Positions 58,049-64,000 of a stretch of DNA of 64,000 bases are shown in pieces (the first letter of the stretch is position 1; each line of letters starts with the position of its first letter). The notes under the pieces were generated by a model, which was not told the origin of the DNA, made no database searches, and saw nothing but the letters and a program-made list of their open reading frames with translations. The stretch spans positions 310,001 through 374,000 of the forward strand of contig JACVRA010000202.1 in assembly GCA_019828545.1 (NCBI GenBank). Reading direction: 5' to 3'. Made by a program: the position numbers and the translations under genes. Source of the DNA: Paracamarosporium sp. OC-R06-R3. Lineage: Eukaryota > Ascomycota > Dothideomycetes > Pleosporales > Didymosphaeriaceae.

Positions 58049-59754
58049 ATGCCCGAATTCAGCTCGGTAAGTTTCCCGACTTGTTTCGCGAAGTTCGAAA
58101 CTGATCCGAGTAGATTGCGATGATCGGGTGTGGGAGTATGGGAGGTGGAATGGCGCTGTTGTTTGCTGAGAATGGAATCAATGTCTCGTTGTCGGATCCT
58201 GCGGAAGACATGATGAATTCCGTGATTGAAAAGGCTGAAAAAGCGGGCTATCATGACAAGGTCACGAAACACAAAGGTGGGCATTATCCTTCTTACCTTG
58301 ATCCGTATACTAACAGATAATTAGACTACAAATCTCTGTGCAAATCACTTTCGCAACCACGGCTCCTGGTCTTCTCCCTGCCTCATGGGAATGTAGGTGA
58401 CAAAGTACTTGAAGGCCTGATACCCAATCTCTCACAGAACGACATCATCCTGGATTGTGGAAACGAGCATTTTGAGAATACGGAACGTCGACAGCAAAAA
58501 TGTAAGAAGCCTGGAATTCGCTACATAGGATGTGGAGTAAGTGGAGGCTACCAAGCCGCGCGCGCTGGACCTTCTATGTGTCCTGGTGGGGACGAATCTG
58601 CGCTCAAGGAGGTGCTTCCTCTGCTACAGAAAGTCGCCGCGAAAGACAAGAACGGGAAGGCTTGCGTTGGTATGGTCGGATCTGGAGGATGTGGCCACTA
58701 TATTAAGATGATTCATAACGGCATTGAACACGGTATGATGAGTGCTATCTCAGAAGCATGGGGCATCATGCGAAAGATGGGTCTAGGCTACGAAGAAATT
58801 GGTGATGTTTTCGCGAAATGGAACGATTCGGGCGAGTTGGTGAGTAACTTTACCCCCTTACTGATCACCAAAATAACCTTTTCATAGAAAGGGACATTTC
58901 TTATTTCGATCGGTGCCGACCTTTCCCACAAGCGCGAGCCAGGGTCTCAGTCGGAATCAGACCCCGAAAACCACCCTCTCGTCATTTCCGAGGTTCTCGA
59001 CAAAGTAGTCCAGGATATTACCGGCGAAGAAGGTACAGGTATCTGGTCAAACACCCAGGTGATCGAACAGCACATCCCCGCCTTCACCCTCAATGTAGCT
59101 CATGGCTTCCGCCTCGCATCAGCATACCGCGGAAGCCGCGAACAAGCAAACAAGACATTCTCTGGGGGCTTTCCACCTCAATCAATCGATGTCAAAGATA
59201 AAGACGCATTTATCGAAGACTTACGGAAAGCAACATATGCCGCATGTGTAGCGTCATTCATTCAGGGCCTTAACACCGTTGCGGCAGTGGATGAAGCCCA
59301 CGAATGGGGCATCAACTACGCCGAGGTGTGGCAGATTTGGCGCGCAGGTTGCATCATCCAAGCCGATTACATATCTGACGAGATCCTGGCGCCTGTCTTG
59401 AAAGCACCGAATGCAAATTATTCCACCATCAACCTGCTAACCACCGAACGCGCTGCGAAGGACGTTCGCAACTGCTACGCCTCTCTCCGTCGAGTTATCT
59501 CCAAAGCTGTAGAGACGGATCAGGTTGCTCCAGCGCTCAATGCTACGCTAGAATACTTTAAGGTCGTTACTGGAACGGATCTACCGACGTCGTTCTATGA
59601 AGCAGAGCTGGACTACTTCGGCTCGCACATGTTTGACAAGAAGAGCGATCAGGATAAGCAAGTCAAGAAGCCGATGGAAGGGAAGCACCACTTTGAGTGG
59701 AAACCTGCGGTTAGTCAGAAAGAAGCGTATGGCTCAATCGGGGCAAAGATATGA
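58049..59754 (+). CDS. 6-phosphogluconate dehydrogenase, divergent paralogue
   Basis: Four exons (58049-58066, 58114-58276, 58325-58839, 58888-59754; introns of 47-48 nt) give 520 residues. The Rossmann motif is IGCGSMGGGMALLFAENG, and strand 2 ends in NVSLSDPAED. ILDCGNEHFENTERR, GCGVSGGYQAARAGPSMCPG and GHYIKMIHNGIEHGMMSAIS (with the catalytic Lys) define the 6PGDH family, as do the later IPAFTLNVAHGFRLASAYR and WRAGCIIQADY. The enzyme oxidatively decarboxylates 6-phosphogluconate to ribulose 5-phosphate. It differs from the usual housekeeping form in several core positions and is longer by about 30 residues, so I read it as a second copy. The Asp after strand 2 suggests NAD rather than NADP. 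Confidence 0.88.
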
Positions 59755-60897
59755 CGTGTGAGACAGCGCGTTCGTAAGGTCTTGGTTTCTTCGTGGGCTA
59801 TCTCCCTCTTAGAGCACACCATACGAGGGTGTTGACCTCTAGGTGCACATTCCTTGTCATGAAGGCCTTTTTCAAGGTTAGGCAGAGGAATCACTGCACG
59901 CCTAGTAGGAGTTTCAGGTGTTTTGTGTTTAGAGCGATGTTACGATAATGTACAACTGGATGAGCAGGGTAACAATGATAGTGTAGATCTTATAGCGCTT
60001 TCCTAGATTTTTTGGAATTCGGTCAGCATGGGATACTGTGTCACCACAGCTACGCCAGCCTCCGCAGGTTCAAGCAAAGAAGAGGAAAAGATGTAAATCA
60101 TAACCAAGCGCTCATCTCCAATGAAATTTGCAAAACATCCTCTTCATCAGCTTCTGTCTCTTCCATTTCGGATCCTTGTACAACGCAGCTGTTTTGGCTG
60201 GTAATGTCGCACTGGATGATCGTCCATTGGGCCAAAAATAGGGCTACTCCGGTCTATTGCTGCTGATTGTTTTGCCCCTCTTTGAAAACGAGAAACAACA
60301 TCAGGTGGTCAGGTTTACCAACCAAGCACTGCCACGAGTGGCGCGTGGTGTTTAGGCGACCGTCATGCTTCCGACTTAACGAGAAGCGAACGAGGTACCT
60401 AAGGGTACGTTAGAAACCCTGCTCTACTTCCAAGTTTGCTAATTTTGATGGGATAAACGTCTCCAAGTGATGGCAAGACATTCTTATCATAAGTTAGTAT
60501 TTCTTGAAATGAAGCGTATTGTCTGTGTTAAGATATTGTCGTTGCCGTTGAGCGCATTGACGCTACTGAGTGACGTAAACTCGGGTGAGGCCGTCGGCAG
60601 CATCGGAACTTTTCCCAGCACATCCCTTCTCCACACTGACCCTGGATTGCGCCGCAGATCGGCGTTATCAATATTGTAACCCGGTGCCACAGCGGGTCTG
60701 TGTTCGAGTGACATGTTCAGCCCCCTTTGCGCTCACAAACTCCTTAATATAAAAGCGCACGCGTTCATCATGGTTACTGCTATATCAGCATCACATCTCC
60801 ATACTTACTTACCTCCTTAACCACAATACCACAACACCATAAACTAAAACCTTCCGATTCAAATCGATATCTCAAGTTTCACGACAACAACCTCAAA
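59755..60897. other. Intergenic
   Basis: About 1.1 kb with no supported gene. The right end holds a TATA box and a C/A-rich leader for the next gene. Confidence 0.4.
60748..60755 (+). promoter_or_regulatory. Probable TATA box of the NIS1-like gene
   Basis: TATAAAAG lies 150 bp upstream of the ATG at 60898 and is followed by a C/A-rich leader, as in strongly expressed fungal genes. This is a motif match only. Confidence 0.5.
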
Positions 60898-61350
60898 ATG
60901 CGTGCCTCCACCGTTGTTTCCAGCCTTGCAACCGCCGCTCTGGCATCAGCCCGTCTTACTGGCCTCGCTGCTCCAAGCACCATCGCACCCTCGGAGCCTT
61001 TCACCCTCACCCTCATTACCGAGAACTACATTCAAACCGTAGCCGATGTTTCCATCGCCTGGGGCTTCTCGCCTGCCCCAGGCCACGTGGGTACCATCGG
61101 GGCTCTTACGAACTCATCCTACCTTGGACCCTCTAAGTCAAACCAACTCAAGAACGTCACGATCGAGACGGAAGCACCGGCGGGATTGGAGCAGTTTGCT
61201 GGCAAGGAGGTTGTACTGGCCGGCAGCCTTTTCAGTATTTACGGCGCGAGCGGAGTGCCTACTGTGACGAACTTTAACGTTACCGTGACTGTGGGGAACG
61301 AGACGAGCGACGATATTGTGAGGAGCGATGGGTTCACGTATGGGGCTTAG
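60898..61350 (+). CDS. NIS1-like small secreted protein
   Basis: A single exon of 150 residues starts with a signal peptide (MRASTVVSSLATAALASA). The mature part is Thr/Val/Asn-rich, without cysteines, and contains GLAAPSTIAPSEPFTLTLIT, ENYIQTVADVSIAWG, GTIGALTNSSYLGPSKSNQL and FNVTVTVGNETS. The ENYIQ-VADV stretch and overall beta-rich layout match what I know of the NIS1 family, first described as a necrosis-inducing secreted protein of Colletotrichum and later reported to suppress plant immune kinases. The family is found in many fungi, including non-pathogens. Assignment is from recognition, and a database search should confirm it. It is convergent with the S28 peptidase gene, 142 bp apart. 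Confidence 0.8.
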   Translation: MRASTVVSSLATAALASARLTGLAAPSTIAPSEPFTLTLITENYIQTVADVSIAWGFSPAPGHVGTIGALTNSSYLGPSKSNQLKNVTIETEAPAGLEQFAGKEVVLAGSLFSIYGASGVPTVTNFNVTVTVGNETSDDIVRSDGFTYGA

Positions 61351-61492
61351 GGATCTTGATGTTTTGGCGCATAATGGTAAAGGGAAATTGGCGAAACTAG
61401 CAATAGCTATTAATGATAGAATGTAATTCTTTATTATCCAAAGGATGGTGTTACACTACGGAGTATGCAAGAACCCACGTTGACTGTTTGTT

Positions 61493-63334
61493 TCACAGCT
61501 CGTAGTGGTCGCCAGGCTTCTCCCAGTCTTTCAGCCACTCAATAACGAACTAATTTGCGTCAGTATAGTCACATCATAGAGCACGATATAGCCACTCACA
61601 TTCTTGAGGTACTGCTGAGCATAGATGACCGGGTAGGGTGGTAGGGTTGGAGTAGTCTCGTTGGGGAAGATGCCATTCTCCTCCCAATGATGCACTCCGT
61701 GCGAGATCAGCAACCACGGCTCCTCGATGGTGTCTTCCTTGGCATCTGGGAACCACAAAGGAGTCGCGGGCCTCCACGGATCAGCGTTGCCTCCAATATG
61801 AGCCAAGCGAGGGTAACTGATGTTGAAGCCGCCGTACTTGTTGACCTTCTCGACATCTGGAGGCTCGGTACGGTTGTAGCCGGAGCGACAGAAGTAGGTT
61901 AAGTATTCAAGGTCCAAGGCCCGTGAAATCAAGGGCTGGATTTCCGGAGGAGTATTGCCTGTCTGGATATATCCCCACTCGGTACAGACTTGGTAGGACC
62001 AGCTCCTGTAAGCATTCGCAGCATCAATGTCGATTGCCTGCCACTGAGTGTCGTTCAGCGTAGTGAAATATTGGTCTTGAGTCAGACCAGAGGCTTCCTG
62101 GCTCTTGAGCTTCCTGCCATACCACCCAATGGCGTTGAGTACCGCGTCCTGAGTCGCTGTGTCATTGCCGTGCCCCGAAGCAGCTACCAGGCTCGCGACT
62201 GTGGATCTCTTGGCCTCAAGGTCAGGGAAGTTGAGAGATCCAGTGATGTTAGTACAGTAGTTGTAAAAGCTCGGACTGTTGACCTCGGGGTCCCAGTTGG
62301 TGCTTTGCCATCCATAGATGTCCGTGAAGATATTCGCAAAGTCTTGGTTGTTTGTGACGCCTCCATAACCAAAAGCATCCTTGAACTTCTTGATCGTGGC
62401 TGTGTCATTCTTCAAGATGATACCATCCAATACGCTGATGAATGTCTGGGTAGCGGAAATACAGTCGGGAGGGGCGTATAGTCTGATCGGCTCGAAGTAC
62501 TCCCAGTAGTCATAGATAGCCTCAGTGACTCCAGATGAGGCGATGGTTCCCCAGAAAGTTTCAGGGTATACAACACGCAAGAACGCCGCCTGAGCACCGG
62601 CGTACGAGCCACCATAGACAATCCACGGAGTGTTTGGCGCAGTCAAATCATCGTCGATGCCCTCAAACTCGACATTGCGGGCGAAATAGTCGATTTCAGC
62701 CAATGCTTGCTCGGTAGACAAGAAACGAAGGTTCTCAAGCGATACGGTCGGATACGGGAAGCTTTCTCCATAATAACGATGTTCCAAAATCACACCAAGA
62801 CCGTTGGTCGCTTCAATAACCTGGTGAACAATACCCTTCTGGAGGAAGGGTAGACGGTCGTCTCCAAAGGTTTCTCCACCGAGGAGGACGAACACAGGAC
62901 CACCAGGTTTGTAGTAGCTAGCGTCAAACCAGTACCGCAGGCTGAAAGTATCTACGCACTCACAGTCAGCTCTGAAGTTGGAGCTCGAAAAGCGTCAATG
63001 AAATCGCAATGAATTGTCACTGAGAAGTGGGTTGAGCTAGTGCTACTCACCATTGGTGTGCGGCTCGTACCGTGTGTCGTTGTGGAAGAAGTCGATCGGT
63101 ACGCTCAAATTATGAGCGGGATACAGATCAGCCGGATCCACAGCGCGCTTGGCCACAGACGAGTGTCGCGCTTTGCTTTCCTGGACCTTCACAAGGTGTC
63201 AGCAATCAATGATAAGAATTCAATGCCAATTCTTGGGATACCTTCTGTTGAAGCTCGCCCGCAGTCGGAAGTCCGAGCTGCAATGCAGCAACTTCAAGAC
63301 CCAGCAGGGCTCCCGCGAGAATTGTAAAGCGCAT
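61493..63334 (-). CDS. Secreted serine peptidase, family S28
   Basis: Four exons (63242-63334, 63051-63186, 61600-62951, 61493-61549; introns of 55, 99 and 50 nt) give 545 residues. A signal peptide (MRFTILAGALLGLEVAA) and a propeptide-like stretch precede NDTFSLRYWFDASYYKPGGP and FVLLGGET. VILEHRYYGESFP and the nucleophile YGGSYAGAQAA (Ser about 192) are hallmarks of the S28 family (lysosomal Pro-X carboxypeptidase and DPP7 relatives). The Asp lies in GNADPWRP (about 465) and the His in SHGVHHWEE (about 497). Several NxT sites suggest glycosylation. Fungal members are acid prolyl peptidases secreted for protein breakdown. Confidence 0.93.
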
Positions 63335-64000
63335 AGCTGCTATCAACGACAGACGCGGTGCAGGAAGCGAAGTAGTGTAGGAGCCCGCCACAATATATAC
63401 TAGCAGCGCAGCTCCATGACGGGACGAGTGATGCAAGCACAAGGGTAGCTTTGTGAAGGCTGGCCAATTCTGGAAGGTGGCTTAACGGGCAGGCACAACC
63501 AGGCGGGTCTATACTGGAAGTAGCAGGAGCAGGGACGATCGTCGAGCGGAGGAGCGTGGCGCCATCTACCGCCAAGCGATAGCAGAGTAGGTCCCTCGAG
63601 TCTGCCTGCAGCCGAGGCGTCAGCAGTGCACAGTTCCGGCCGTATTCGTGCTGGGCATGCAAACAATTCTCGTGGAAGCAAGAGTGACGCAGGTCCCCCT
63701 TTTCTGGACCTGATTGCTGTCCCTGATTTCTGGTCAGATAGGCACGCACATGGTTGACGATCCGCCAGCCTATCCGCGTCAGGGCCAACTTGGCGGGTCC
63801 TACCAATCTTCCGCCTCTCGCTTCCATACCCAACAACCGCTTGTAGAGCGTGGCATATGTCATTTCCTCAAACCGTGGTCACCTTAGAGAGGATCAAGTT
63901 ATGCAGGCCAATGGTTCTTCTGTATCTCACGTGAGCCCCTGGAAACTACAGGTAAAAGTAGAAGATTCGTTGCTACTGAATGTTGCATTTAAGAATTTGC
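63335..64000. other. Right-edge flank
   Basis: About 0.67 kb upstream of the S28 gene. It must hold that gene's promoter. Frames on the minus strand are unspliced extensions of its first exon. No further gene is visible before the edge. Confidence 0.35.

Overview
The window reads as nuclear DNA of a filamentous ascomycete (Pezizomycotina). Genes are split by short introns, mostly 43-65 nt, with GT donors, CTAAC/CTGAC-type branch sites and AG acceptors. Both strands are used, with gaps of 0.3-2 kb between genes. The gene set fits this: a NACHT-type STAND protein, Zn2Cys6 regulators, a DUF1996 protein, a NIS1-like secreted protein, a GH43 enzyme and an S28 peptidase. A plant-associated Dothideomycete is my best guess, but that is inference only. 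I joined exons by hand, checked that each model keeps frame across every junction, and found no tRNA, rRNA, transposon or CRISPR array.

Layout. 1-4 kb: an RGG-rich protein running off the left edge, divergent from an MTC1 homologue, then a tiny DUF2462 gene. 4.4-7.9 kb: a NACHT STAND protein in six exons. 9-12.2 kb: a dihydroxy-acid dehydratase with an 8-nt exon, and RPS19 with a 5-nt exon. 13-14.6 kb: a secreted GH43 glycosidase. 16.9-19.3 kb: an alpha/beta hydrolase fused to a cysteine phosphatase domain. 20-25 kb: two small unknown proteins and a BTB protein. 26.5-29 kb: the Cdc48 cofactor Doa1/Lub1. 30-34 kb: a DUF2237 protein and small unknown, partly membrane, proteins. 34.8-41.6 kb: two Zn2Cys6 transcription factors converging on a repeat-bearing gap.

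42.6-46.3 kb is a compact housekeeping block: a methyltransferase and an adaptin-binding p34/Irc6 homologue whose stops lie 4 bp apart, then SmD3 and GEP4 sharing a 202-bp promoter gap. 47.3-51.2 kb: the SIN component Cdc14 and a PAP2-family membrane enzyme.

53-63.3 kb is rich in secreted products: a DUF1996 protein, a new 8-cysteine small secreted protein, a NIS1-like protein and an S28 serine peptidase. They are interspersed with the exon-junction protein Y14 and a divergent 6-phosphogluconate dehydrogenase. No biosynthetic cluster or operon-like pathway joins the genes. The most unusual items are the hydrolase-phosphatase fusion, the 8-Cys secreted protein, the two micro-exons and the 6PGDH with an Asp where NADP enzymes do not carry one.
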